From: Gammaproteobacteria bacterium
Lineage (GTDB): Bacteria; Pseudomonadota; Gammaproteobacteria; Xanthomonadales; Wenzhouxiangellaceae
Direction: 5' to 3'
NCBI GenBank assembly: GCA_009908385.1
Contig: JAAAPE010000055.1
Coordinates: 1-34,998, forward strand
DNA length: 34,998 nucleotides
Part shown: piece after piece, positions 24,537 to 32,252 of the stretch
Position numbering within the stretch: the first letter of the stretch is position 1
Layout of the letters: each line of letters starts with the position of its first letter
Program-made: the position numbers and the translations under genes
Notes under the pieces: generated by a model
What the model was told of the DNA's origin: nothing
The model's input: only the letters and a program-made list of their open reading frames with translations
The model's database searches: none

Positions 24537-25604
24537 CTATTCCTTCACACGCAAATCGTCCCGATCGAGCTGAGCGCGCAGTCGGGGCAGGTATTCGGGG
24601 AATTGTTCGTGGATGAAGGCAATCAGGTCTTCGCGCACGCTGCATCGCAGGTCCCAAAGCGTGGTCGAATTGACCGCACTCATCAGGAGCCGGACCTGTT
24701 TGGCGCGGTCGCTGGCGTCGGTGACCAGAACGGTTTCGGTCTTGCCGTTCCACTTGGGTGAGGCGCGCAGGAGCCTCGCAAATTCCTCCCGGAGCGGCTC
24801 GATGGGCATGGCGTAGTCGACCCAGATGAAGACCGTGCCGGTGAGTTCAGCCGTGTGTCGCGACCAGTTCTCGAAGGGATGGGTGATGAACCAGTCCAGC
24901 GGCACGATCATCCGGCGCAGGTCCCAGACGCGCAGGACGACGTAGGTGGTCGTGACTTCTTCGACCCAGCACCACTCGCCCTCGACGTAGAGGACGTCGT
25001 CGATGCGAAAGGGCTGGGTGAGCGCGATCTGCATGCCCGCCAGCAAGTTGCCCAGAACCGGGCGCGCGGCAAAGCCGAGAATGAGGCCCCCGATGCCGGC
25101 CGAGGCAAGCAGGCTCGCGCCGAGCTGCTGGACGGTGTCGAAGGTCATCAGCGCTGCACCCAGGCCCATCGCGACGATGAGGACCACCAGGCCGCGAACG
25201 AGGAAGCGGGTCTGCGTCTCGATCTTGCGCGCGTTCTTCCATTCGTCCTCGCCGGCGGGATTCATGTGCACGATCAGGTCGCCGATTGCCGATGTGCAGC
25301 GCACGGCGACCCAGGTCATGGCCACGATGAGCAGCACGGTGACCAGGTGCTTGATTTCCGACAGCAGCGGCAGTTCGCCCGGCACGGTCCGCAGAACGGC
25401 GTTGAGCGCGAGCATTGACAGGAAGATGCCGAGCGCTTTCGATGCGGCGTCCAGAAACAGTCGCGGCGTCTTCCTGGAGTCGGTCAGGCGGCGGGTGAGC
25501 GACAGCGCCAGGCGAAACAACAGCAGCGTGGCGAGTACGGCGACGGCCGCCGTGAGAGCGGGCCAGGCCCAGGCCTCGAGGCCCAGTTTCAGGGACGCCA
25601 GCAT
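24537..25604 (-). CDS. MscS-family mechanosensitive channel-like protein
   Basis: The 355-residue protein (ATG at 25604; an upstream TTG is a weaker start) has about five membrane segments, among them LTAAVAVLATLLLFRLALSL, GIFLSMLALNAVL, LVTVLLIVAMTWVAVRC and FLVRGLVVLIVAMGLGAALM. The MscS pore-lining helix and beta domain follow: QLGASLLASAGIGGLILGFA, then ARPVLGNLLAGMQIALTQPF, RIDDVLYVEGEWCWVEEVTT and VLRVWDLRRMIVPLDWFITH. MscS-type channels open under membrane tension and release solutes after hypo-osmotic shock, which suits a salt-adapted organism, though small MscS-like proteins also serve other roles. It is transcribed alone on the minus strand. Confidence 0.92.
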   Translation of the reverse strand: MLASLKLGLEAWAWPALTAAVAVLATLLLFRLALSLTRRLTDSRKTPRLFLDAASKALGIFLSMLALNAVLRTVPGELPLLSEIKHLVTVLLIVAMTWVAVRCTSAIGDLIVHMNPAGEDEWKNARKIETQTRFLVRGLVVLIVAMGLGAALMTFDTVQQLGASLLASAGIGGLILGFAARPVLGNLLAGMQIALTQPFRIDDVLYVEGEWCWVEEVTTTYVVLRVWDLRRMIVPLDWFITHPFENWSRHTAELTGTVFIWVDYAMPIEPLREEFARLLRASPKWNGKTETVLVTDASDRAKQVRLLMSAVNSTTLWDLRCSVREDLIAFIHEQFPEYLPRLRAQLDRDDLRVKE

Positions 25605-25873
25605 GGGATTGCCGGAATGTCGCAAGACGGCGATGCGAGGAACGCTGCGCCCGTCATTTCTCGATCGCAGTTGCCGGAGGGTGTGATCGGCCTTCCTCGA
25701 TGCCCGTCAGGCTTCCAGCCTAGGCGCTTCCCGGCCGCCGTTCAAGCCGGATGGCTGCGCCCATACTTGCTCGAGGAAGCCGCTCGCTTCGATCTGGACA
25801 CCGGACATCACCAGTTCTGGGGCGTCGCCCGGCTTGTGCGCGAGGCCCTCCACCAGGTTGCTGTGACCGTGCC

Positions 25874-26635
25874 TCAGGACAACTCGTCCGCCTGGGCCAG
25901 GAGATCCGCCCTGGCTGCCTCGCGGTTGTGGTCACCGGTGAGCACCGTGACCTGGCCGCCGTCGAGCGCGGCGAGGCTCTGGGCCACGACCTCCGACGCC
26001 TCCATCCACATCTCTTCAGGCACCTGGTCGCGGCGGAATCCGGCTCGGGTGACGCCTTCGCGGTCGTGGAACTCGCTGCAGGTGAATCCGGGGCAGAGGC
26101 TCTGCACCTTGATGCCGTGCTCGGCCACTTCGGCCTGCAGCCCCCTGGAGAAGAGGTTCAGGAATGCCTTGCTGCCGCAGTAGACCATGGCTCTGGGCTT
26201 TCCCGAGAAGGCGGCAGTGGACGACAGGTTGATGATCGTGCCCCTGCCGCGCTCGATCATGCCGGGCAGGGTCGCGTGCGTGAGGGCCAACGTGGCCGTG
26301 ATATGGAGATCGACTTGCCGTTGCTGGGCCGGCAGCTCGGTCTCGTTGAATTCACCGAAGGTACCGAGGCCCGCATTGTTGACGAGAAAGTCCACGGGGC
26401 CGAGTTCCTCCATGGTCCGGACGACGCGTTCCCGGTCCGCGGCGACGGTCAGGTCTGCTACGACGGGATGGATCTCCACGGCGTGCCCGAGTTCCGCTTT
26501 CAGTTCGTCGAGCCTTTCGCCCCGTCGTGCGACGGCGATGATGCGCCCGCAGCGCTCGGCGAGCTGGCGACAGAATTCGGCCCCGATGCCGGCGGAGGCG
26601 CCGGTGACGAGCGCGGTGTCTTTCGATGCTTCCAT
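25874..26635 (-). CDS. Short-chain dehydrogenase/reductase (SDR), DltE-like
   Basis: Starting at the ATG at 26635 the 253-residue product is a classical SDR. It has the cofactor motif TGASAGIG (11-18), ARRGERLDEL for binding the cofactor ribose (probably NADP, given the two Arg), NNAG (86-89), the catalytic Ser near 138, Tyr152 and Lys156 (YCGSK), and PGFTCSEFHD downstream. A longer upstream frame lacks homology. Substrate cannot be read from sequence. No strong ribosome site is visible before the chosen start. It reads away from the AT-rich gap that holds the candidate RNA gene. Confidence 0.92.
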   Translation of the reverse strand: MEASKDTALVTGASAGIGAEFCRQLAERCGRIIAVARRGERLDELKAELGHAVEIHPVVADLTVAADRERVVRTMEELGPVDFLVNNAGLGTFGEFNETELPAQQRQVDLHITATLALTHATLPGMIERGRGTIINLSSTAAFSGKPRAMVYCGSKAFLNLFSRGLQAEVAEHGIKVQSLCPGFTCSEFHDREGVTRAGFRRDQVPEEMWMEASEVVAQSLAALDGGQVTVLTGDHNREAARADLLAQADELS

Positions 26636-26950
26636 GTGATCGCTCAAACTGAAATTGCGCAGTGAGTATACCGGGGGCATAGACCGTTTCTCGCTCGGGC
26701 CTGTGCGGCGCTCCAGCAAGTAACGATATGAGGCAGGTTCCTTGGACGACCGGCTCGAGGGGAAGAGAGAGGCTGAAAAAATTGACGGGAGCGCCGCCCT
26801 AGGCGGTGGTTTGGCGATTCAGGCCTTGCCCTCTAATCAAGAATCAACAAGATATGACGCGCTCTTAAGAAAAACTTTCATGAAAACGCAACAAACCTTC
26901 AAGAACATGATTGTTATGAAATTTCTTCGGTTTTTTTTGCTCGAAAAGTC
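26636..26950. other. AT-rich non-coding region upstream of the RNA candidate
   Basis: This gap is unusually AT-rich for the window, with A- and T-tracts between about 26855 and 26950, ending in TTCTTCGGTTTTTTTTGCTC directly before a TTGACA box. Such tracts are typical of UP elements of strong promoters. Within it a hairpin at 26792-26808 (CCGCC and GGCGG around CTA) is weakly placed. No protein gene is supported. Confidence 0.5.
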
Positions 26951-26979
26951 TTGACAGCCCAGATTGATCGGCGTAAATC
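26951..26979 (+). promoter_or_regulatory. Sigma-70-type promoter of the structured RNA candidate
   Basis: A perfect -35 TTGACA at 26951-26956 is followed after 17 bases by TAAATC at 26974-26979, a weaker -10. A/T-tracts lie directly upstream of the -35, as in UP elements. The predicted start point near 26985 coincides with the 5' strand of the terminal stem described for the RNA. Confidence 0.6.
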
Positions 26980-26985
26980 TGTAGT

Positions 26986-27165
26986 CACGCGAAAGCCTCA
27001 CAAGGGTGAAGCGGCGCTAGAAGGCTCTCTCCACAGAGATCTGGCGACAAGTCTGAGAACTCTTCGAGTAGTCAGGTTTGCCGAGCATCAGGAGACCAGC
27101 GCTAGCGCTCCAATCTCAAATTATTCGCGGACAAACCCCGGCTCCAGAAGGCCGGGGTTTTGTTA
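26986..27165 (+). ncRNA. Candidate structured small RNA of about 180 nt, family unknown
   Basis: Between the promoter and a perfect terminator I can nest several perfect or near-perfect helices: CGCGAA at 26988 with TTCGCG at 27124 closes the 5' and 3' parts; GCGCTAG at 27014 with CTAGCGC at 27102 forms an inner helix; CTGG at 27041 with CCAG at 27096 lies inside that; and a long hairpin at 27048-27080 pairs CAAGTCTGAGAACTC with GAGTAGTCAGGTTTG around TTC (two G-U pairs and one two-base internal loop). Two small hairpins (26998-27009 and 27026-27039) sit between them. No plausible coding frame or tRNA signature spans it. The layout, closed by pairing ends, recalls regulatory RNAs such as 6S, but I cannot match it to a known family. 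Confidence 0.6.
27133..27162 (+). terminator. Intrinsic terminator of the structured RNA candidate
   Basis: AAACCCCGGC pairs over 10 bp with GCCGGGGTTT around an eight-base loop, and TTTTGTT follows. This is the cleanest Rho-independent terminator in the window. It lies about 190 bp before the AbgT gene, so it ends transcription of the gap, not of that gene. Confidence 0.9.
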
Positions 27166-27316
27166 TGCGCGATCCCAGCGACTGCTCCCACTGCACGGCC
27201 CTCTTTCTGAATTCGTCTTGCGAGTGTATCCCGCTCGGTGTCGAAGGGAACCGCGTCGCGTCGTGCTGGCACCCGCCCGGTTCCGGCGCTGACCACTCCT
27301 GTGCTCGGCGGCGGGT

Positions 27317-27322
27317 ATACTG
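27317..27322 (+). promoter_or_regulatory. Possible -10 element of the AbgT operon
   Basis: TATACT lies 27 bp before the AbgT ATG, which would give a leader of about 20 nt. No good -35 is found at the right distance, so an activator or a different sigma factor may be needed, or the match is chance. Confidence 0.35.
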
Positions 27323-27349
27323 CCCGGTCGGTCAGCACTCACTACCGCC

Positions 27350-28885
27350 ATGAATTCCAACAACACGCGTTTCGCGAGCTTCATCGAACGGGTCGGACAC
27401 AAGATCCCCGACCCGGTGATCATCTTTATGGCCTTCTACCCGGCGGCCTTCCTGATTACCGTACTGATGGGCGGCCACACCTTCGAGACCGCCGGGGCCG
27501 GCGGAGAGCCGCAAGCGTTCAGCATCCTGCCGATGTACGAGGCCGAGCACGTGCGCTGGATCTTCGAGAACGCGCTCCTGCAGAACTGGCTGGCCTTCGG
27601 CGGCGGCGTGCTCGGGGTGATCTTCGTGGTGATGCTGGCCATCGGCGTGGCGGAACGATCGGGACTGTTCGGCGCCCTGATCAAGAGCGCGGGCAGCCAC
27701 ATTCCCCAGGGCCTGCTGCCGCTCCTGCTGATCTTCATCGGCATCCTCAGCTCTCTGGCCACCGACGCCGGCTACCTGGTACTGATTCCCCTGGCCGGTC
27801 TGCTGTATGCCGGTCTCGGCCGCAACCCGCTCATCGGGATGGCCGCGGCATTCGCCGGCGTGTCGGCGGGTTTCAGCGCCAACCTCGTTCCCGGTCCCGT
27901 CGACGTGATCATCGGCATGAACGCGCAGGTCTTCGCCGAGTCTCAGGGCGTCCCCTTCACCACCGCAGACGGCGAGCCTTTGAATCCAGCGACCATGCAC
28001 TGGCGCTTCATCATCGCCTCGACCTTCGTGCTGAGCGCGGCCGGGTACTGGGTGACCCGCCGATTTGTCGAGCCGCGGCTCGACGGCCAGTCCTTCGAGG
28101 TACCCGCGGACATCAATCCGGGCGAGTTTGCGCTGTCCGATCCGGAGCGGCGCGGCCTGAAAGGCGCACTGGTCGGCACGCTGGTGGCTGCGGCGATGAT
28201 CGTGGGCCTGGCCCTGGGGCCGCTCGGTGCCTACACCGACGAGAGTGGCACCGTCGTCCGGCCCTACATGGACAACATCATCCTGCTGATTTCGCTGTTC
28301 TTCGTCGTCACCGGCGTGTTCTTCGGTGTGGCGTCCGGAAAGTTCAGGTCGGTCGGCGATACGGTCCAGGCGATGGTCGGGCAGATGAACACCATGGGCT
28401 ATATCCTGGTGCTGACTTTCTTCTGCTACAACTTCCTCGGCCTGCTCAGCTACAGCGGGCTCGGTTCCTACATCACCTATCTGGGCGCCGAGACCCTGAT
28501 GGCGCTGGGCCTGCAGCAATTTCCGATTCTGCTGCTGATCGGCTTCGTGCTGACCACCGCCGTCATCAATATCTTCATCGGCGGACTGACCTCGAAGTGG
28601 ATGCTGCTCGGGCCGATCTTCGTGCCGATGCTCTACTTCGTGAACCCGGCCATGACGCCGGACCTGGTGGCCGCCGCTTATCGCGTGGCAGATTCATCGA
28701 CTAACATCGTTACCCCGATGATGACCTACGCCGGCGTGATCCTGGCGTTCATGCGCAAGTACAAGCCGGGCATGACCTTCGGCGACATGCTGCTGATCAT
28801 GGTGCCCTATTCGATCACTTTCCTGGTGATCTGGACGGCGCTGCTGATCGCATTCTTCGCAACCGGCATTCCCCTCTCGCTGTGA
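27350..28885 (+). CDS. AbgT-family transporter (p-aminobenzoyl-glutamate/antimetabolite type)
   Basis: The 511-residue protein follows AbgT/MtrF throughout: RVGHKIPDPVIIFMAFYPAA at the start, FGGGVLGVIFVVMLAIGVAE, ERSGLFGALIKSAGSHIPQG, SSLATDAGYLVLIPLAGLLY, AFAGVSAGFSANLVPGPVDV and DSSTNIVTPMMTYAGVILAF near the end. Family members either import p-aminobenzoyl-glutamate, a folate breakdown product, or export sulfonamides by proton antiport; sequence alone does not decide which. It heads an operon with an FAD oxidoreductase (4-bp gap) and a CbiM-like membrane protein (18-bp gap). A remnant of an M20 amidohydrolase, the type of enzyme that often partners AbgT, lies about 22 kb away but is not functionally linked here. 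Confidence 0.93.
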   Translation: MNSNNTRFASFIERVGHKIPDPVIIFMAFYPAAFLITVLMGGHTFETAGAGGEPQAFSILPMYEAEHVRWIFENALLQNWLAFGGGVLGVIFVVMLAIGVAERSGLFGALIKSAGSHIPQGLLPLLLIFIGILSSLATDAGYLVLIPLAGLLYAGLGRNPLIGMAAAFAGVSAGFSANLVPGPVDVIIGMNAQVFAESQGVPFTTADGEPLNPATMHWRFIIASTFVLSAAGYWVTRRFVEPRLDGQSFEVPADINPGEFALSDPERRGLKGALVGTLVAAAMIVGLALGPLGAYTDESGTVVRPYMDNIILLISLFFVVTGVFFGVASGKFRSVGDTVQAMVGQMNTMGYILVLTFFCYNFLGLLSYSGLGSYITYLGAETLMALGLQQFPILLLIGFVLTTAVINIFIGGLTSKWMLLGPIFVPMLYFVNPAMTPDLVAAAYRVADSSTNIVTPMMTYAGVILAFMRKYKPGMTFGDMLLIMVPYSITFLVIWTALLIAFFATGIPLSL

Positions 28886-28889
28886 AGCC

Positions 28890-30011
28890 GTGACCCGGAT
28901 CGTCCTGGTCGGCGCGGGTCACGCGCATCTCGAGGTCGCCCGGCAGGCACCGAGATTCGAGGCGGCCGGCGCGCAGCTTACCCTGGTCGATCCGGGCGCG
29001 TTCTGGTACTCGGGCATGGCCACCGGGATGCTCGCCGGCATGTACGATCCAAAAGAGGATCGCCTGGACGCGCGGGCCCTGATCGAGGCCCGCGGCGGAC
29101 GATTCGTGAAGGGCAAGGTCGCGTCCGTCAACCGGCACGACAGGACCGTGCGCCTGGAAGACGGGCGGACGCTCGACTACGATCTGCTTTCCTTCAACGT
29201 GGGTTCGGAAATTCGAACGGACCTCGGCCGGGAAACGCATGTCTGGCCGGTCAAGCCGATCGCCGGCCTGTGCCGCCTGCGGGAGCGAATCGAGCAGTGG
29301 TCGGCCGAACGGCCGCTCCGCCTGCTCGTCGTCGGCGGCGGGCCGACCGGCAGCGAGATTGCCGCCTGCTTGCGCGCGCTTTGCGAGCAAAACGGCCTGG
29401 CAGCCGAAGTTTCTCTGGTGGCCGCTGGGGCGTCGTTGCTCGAGAGTTCTCCCGCTGGTGCGGGCCGACGCCTGAAGCGGGAACTCGATCGCCGCGGGAT
29501 ACGCGTGTATCTGGGTGAGCGGGTAACCGGTCATGGAGATGGGCGGGCAACGACCGATCGCGGAACATCGCTGCCGTTCGACGAGCTGGTGCTTGCCACC
29601 GGCCTCCAGGCCAAGGCACTGGTCACCGAGCTCGGTCTGCCCAGTGACCGCAAGCGCGGCCTGCGCGTCAATCATTGCCTGCAATCCGCTGCTGACGAAC
29701 GGATCTTCGCGGCCGGGGACTGCGCCGACATCGAAGGCGAGAACCTGCCCCGGCTCGGGGTGTTCGGCGTCATGGCCGCTCCGGTTCTCGTCGACAACCT
29801 GATCGCTGCGGCCGGCAGGCAACCACTCTCGTCCTATGATCCCCAGTCGCGCTACCTGGCGATCCTGAACATGGGTGATGGTCACGGCCTTGCTCTCTGG
29901 GATCGTTTCTGGTGGTTCGGCAAGAGCGCGATGTGGCTCAAGCATCGGATCGACACGCGTTTCCTGGACGCTTACCGGCAGTGCTACCAGGAAAACGGGC
30001 CATCGCCCTGA
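28890..30011 (+). CDS. FAD-dependent pyridine nucleotide-disulfide-type oxidoreductase (SelD-associated type)
   Basis: The 373-residue protein starts at a GTG four bases after the AbgT stop. It has the FAD-binding GxGxxH at the start (VLVGAGHAHLEVAR), FWYSGMATGMLAGMYDP, a second nucleotide-binding GGGPTG motif (LLVVGGGPTGSEIAA) and the terminal AAGDCAD motif. The GHAH and YSGM segments match the NADH-dehydrogenase-like domain that is fused to selenide water dikinase (SelD) in some bacteria, and to NDH-2-like reductases. No SelD domain or gene is visible here. It probably passes electrons from NAD(P)H to a membrane acceptor; the acceptor is unknown. Its operon position links it to the transporter and permease. 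Confidence 0.9.
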   Translation: MTRIVLVGAGHAHLEVARQAPRFEAAGAQLTLVDPGAFWYSGMATGMLAGMYDPKEDRLDARALIEARGGRFVKGKVASVNRHDRTVRLEDGRTLDYDLLSFNVGSEIRTDLGRETHVWPVKPIAGLCRLRERIEQWSAERPLRLLVVGGGPTGSEIAACLRALCEQNGLAAEVSLVAAGASLLESSPAGAGRRLKRELDRRGIRVYLGERVTGHGDGRATTDRGTSLPFDELVLATGLQAKALVTELGLPSDRKRGLRVNHCLQSAADERIFAAGDCADIEGENLPRLGVFGVMAAPVLVDNLIAAAGRQPLSSYDPQSRYLAILNMGDGHGLALWDRFWWFGKSAMWLKHRIDTRFLDAYRQCYQENGPSP

Positions 30012-30029
30012 CCATCACCCGATTCCGCG

Positions 30030-30695
30030 ATGAACATCCCGGCTGAACTCCTCTCGCCCTGGCTCATGATCCCGGCACTGCTGCTGTTCCTGGTGCTCGT
30101 GGGCTGGCAGGCCTGGGGTGCCGCCTGGCGGCTGTTGTTCGTCAACCGCCTGGAGTACGTTTACGTCAATGCCCTGCTGCTGCTCGCCGGCCTGTGGTGG
30201 CTGAATGCCGAGGCGGTGGCCGGGCTGCAGCTTCATTTCCTCGGGCTCAGCGCCATGGTGCTGGTCTTCGGCTGGCGCCTGGCCCTGGTGGGCGGCGCGC
30301 TGGCACTCACGGGCCTGACCGCGGCCGGGGTCTACGACTGGCCGGCGCTGGGAGTCAACGGCCTGGTCACGGTCGTCCTGCCCGTGCTGCTGGCCGACCG
30401 CCTGCACGCGCTGGTATACGCCTGGTTCCCGAAGCACTACTTCGTCTACGTGATCGTCGCGGCGCATTTCACCTCGATGATCGTGATCGCGGCGACGATG
30501 CTGACCGGCGCCATGCTGCTGTGGGGGCTCGGGGTCTACGACTGGACGCGGATCACGCGCGATTACCTGATCCTGCTGCCCGTCGCGATGCTGCCGGAAG
30601 GCTTCATCAACGGCGCCATCATGACCATGCTGACGGCCCTGAAACCCGAGTGGGTCCGCTCGTTCGACGACCGGGAATACCTGGACGGAAAGTAG
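30030..30695 (+). CDS. Energy-coupling factor permease-like (CbiM-type) membrane protein
   Basis: The 221-residue protein has about six helices, including WLMIPALLLFLVLVGWQAW, YVNALLLLAGLWWLNAEAV, LVTVVLPVLLADRL, YFVYVIVAAHFTSMIVIAA and TGAMLLWGLGVYDW. The phrase LQLHFLGLSAMVLVFGWRLA resembles the CbiM/NikM family of substrate-binding permeases for cobalt or nickel in ECF transporters, where the N-terminal segment coordinates the metal. A usual N-terminal Met-His motif is not present, so metal specificity is uncertain, and no EcfA/EcfT or CbiQ/CbiO gene is adjacent. The gene is third in the AbgT operon. Confidence 0.75.
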   Translation: MNIPAELLSPWLMIPALLLFLVLVGWQAWGAAWRLLFVNRLEYVYVNALLLLAGLWWLNAEAVAGLQLHFLGLSAMVLVFGWRLALVGGALALTGLTAAGVYDWPALGVNGLVTVVLPVLLADRLHALVYAWFPKHYFVYVIVAAHFTSMIVIAATMLTGAMLLWGLGVYDWTRITRDYLILLPVAMLPEGFINGAIMTMLTALKPEWVRSFDDREYLDGK

Positions 30696-30725
30696 CTTGC
30701 CGTCTCGCCCGCACCGATCGAGCCA

Positions 30726-31631
30726 TCAGCGCTCGCGGTGCTTCCAGCGGTCGTGAAACCAGTAGTACTGCTCAGGGCAATGTCGAATCGCCTCGCCTAG
30801 CGCCTCGTTCATCTGCTGGGCGACGTGGACCCGCATCGCGTCGCGGTCTTCTCTTGACTCCAACGGGATCGGGTCGATGTCGACGACATGCCGGCCGCCG
30901 GCGACTCGCCGGCCCGCCATGCGGAACAGCGAGAGACCGTGCTTCTCGACCAGGGCCCCGGGCAGCGGTAGCGTGTAGGCGGGTCGTCCCAGGAAGTCGA
31001 CCCGCAGCTTCTGGTCCGATGAGTAGTGGTCGGCGACCATGACCATGACGCGACCAGCGCGAATCGCCTGCAGCATGTGGCGGGGCGCCGTGCGGCCCTT
31101 CGAGATGAACGTCACCGCGTCGCCGGGCAGCTCGAGGATCAGGCGATCGACGCCGGGATTGGTCTGCTTTCCGACCAGCAAGGCCGGCTCGAGGCCGGCG
31201 TCGGCGAGTGCGGCGACGTAGAGCGCCCAGGCGCCGAGGTGGCCGGTGACCAGCGCCGCGCTCTGCCCCTCGTCCCTGAGTTGGTGCAGGCGTCCGAGTC
31301 CGCGAAACTCCACGATGTCGCCGACACGGTCCCGGTCGCCGCCGGGAAACCGGAGGAATTCCGCCACGGTCCGTCCGAAGTTCTCGGTGGAGGCCCGGCC
31401 GAGGCGTTTCCGCTCGTCTTCGGCGAGATCGGGGAAGGCGATCGCGAGGTTGTCGAGAATCAACCCGCGGCGCACGCGAATCATCCAGGCAACTCGGCCG
31501 ATGAGACCGCCGAGTCCCAGCGCCGTGCGGCGGGGCAGGACGTGGAGCGCCATGGAGATCGCCCTCAAAGCCCCCACCTCGAGGGCGTGACGGGCGCGAT
31601 AGGCAACGGAGCGCTCTGGGTCGGCACTCAT
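30726..31631 (-). CDS. Lipid A-type acyltransferase (LpxL/HtrB-like) lacking the catalytic Glu
   Basis: The 301-residue product (ATG at 31631; the longer frame would overlap the next gene) has the lysophospholipid/lipid A acyltransferase pattern: an N-terminal hydrophobic helix, RRGLILDNLAIAFPDLAEDE, a STENFGRTVAEFLRFP segment, then the catalytic HX4E region and a VMVMVADHYSSDQKLRVDFL segment, and QYYWFHDRWKHRER at the end. These enzymes add secondary acyl chains to lipid A at the inner membrane. The catalytic motif here reads VTGHLGAWAL, with His131 but Ala136 in place of the family's Glu/Asp. The codon is GCG where GAG would be expected, so either the enzyme is inactive or repurposed, or a base is wrong. 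It converges on the CbiM-like gene. Confidence 0.87.
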   Translation of the reverse strand: MSADPERSVAYRARHALEVGALRAISMALHVLPRRTALGLGGLIGRVAWMIRVRRGLILDNLAIAFPDLAEDERKRLGRASTENFGRTVAEFLRFPGGDRDRVGDIVEFRGLGRLHQLRDEGQSAALVTGHLGAWALYVAALADAGLEPALLVGKQTNPGVDRLILELPGDAVTFISKGRTAPRHMLQAIRAGRVMVMVADHYSSDQKLRVDFLGRPAYTLPLPGALVEKHGLSLFRMAGRRVAGGRHVVDIDPIPLESREDRDAMRVHVAQQMNEALGEAIRHCPEQYYWFHDRWKHRER

Positions 31632-31740
31632 TCGGAGCAGGCTCCAATGGCGGGCGGGCTGCCGCGAATCTAACACGTCGTTGGCAGGGCCGTGACTCAT
31701 GTTCTGGATAATCAGGGGCGTTTCCGCAAGGATCATCCGC

Positions 31741-32130
31741 ATGAATCGATTGCTTTTTATTGGCGCTCTTCTGGGCTTCCTGTCCGTGGCGATCGGCGCG
31801 GCCGCAGAGCACGCCCTGCGGCCAGGGCTCGACGAGGAGACCTGGCGCTGGGTGTTGACCGCGATCCGCTACCACCAGGTCGGGTCCCTGGCCGCGCTTG
31901 CCATGGGTCTGATCACCCTGGCCGATCTCGCGCCCGCGAGCTTGCGAAGACTCAGGGTCGCCGGCTGGCTGTTCGTGCTCGGCACGGTGCTGTTCAGCTT
32001 CAGCATCTATGCCGCAGCGCTCACCGGCCTCGACGCCCTGACCTACGTCACGCCGTTCGGCGGCGTCACGCTGATGATCGCCTGGCTGGCCGTCGGATGG
32101 GCGGCGCTGGCTCGCCCGTCTCCGGATTGA
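31741..32130 (+). CDS. DUF423 membrane protein
   Basis: The 129-residue protein begins MNRLLFIGALLGFLSVAIGA and then has AIRYHQVGSLAALAMGLITL, WLFVLGTVLFSFSIYAAALT and YVTPFGGVTLMIAWLAVGWA: four membrane helices with the conserved H-x-x-x-x-A/GAFxxH-like and YVTPFGG motifs of DUF423 (YgdD family). A short upstream extension in frame is not needed. The family's function is unknown. Its start overlaps nothing; the acyltransferase gene diverges 110 bp away, so the intervening sequence probably holds both promoters. Confidence 0.93.
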   Translation: MNRLLFIGALLGFLSVAIGAAAEHALRPGLDEETWRWVLTAIRYHQVGSLAALAMGLITLADLAPASLRRLRVAGWLFVLGTVLFSFSIYAAALTGLDALTYVTPFGGVTLMIAWLAVGWAALARPSPD

Positions 32131-32150
32131 GCCTCCGCGTCCGTCCCGTC

Positions 32151-32173
32151 GATTTCCGATCAGCCCGGAAATC
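32151..32173. promoter_or_regulatory. Perfect 8-bp inverted repeat before the methyltransferase gene
   Basis: GATTTCCG and CGGAAATC flank a seven-base spacer, 20 bp after the DUF423 stop and 80 bp before the methyltransferase ATG. The absence of a T-run argues against a terminator; it could be an operator for the methyltransferase gene. Confidence 0.4.
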
Positions 32174-32252
32174 CGGACTCCGCATTCGGCCGGCGAGCGA
32201 CTTCCGTTATGGTGAAGTCCATCAGGCATGCCGTTGAACGGGTAAGTTACCG

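Noticed and set aside
26880-26954. 24-residue frame MKTQQTFKNMIVMKFLRFFL and LEKS in the AT-rich gap
   Set aside because: AT-rich sequence gives such frames by chance; there is no good ribosome site, and the end overlaps the -35 box of the RNA promoter.
26980-27170. tRNA, 4.5S RNA or tmRNA in the gap
   Set aside because: No T-arm GTTCGA with matching acceptor stem, no SRP tetraloop region, and no tag-peptide frame were found; size and fold differ.
27332-28519. Long open minus-strand frame opposite the AbgT gene
   Set aside because: It is a by-product of high-GC codon use on the other strand; its protein is rich in His, Gln, Asp and Arg without any domain, while the plus-strand frame is a clear AbgT.
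30772-32229. 485-residue minus-strand frame over the acyltransferase
   Set aside because: It is an Arg/Pro/Gly-rich shadow of the real acyltransferase frame, extending across intergenic DNA.
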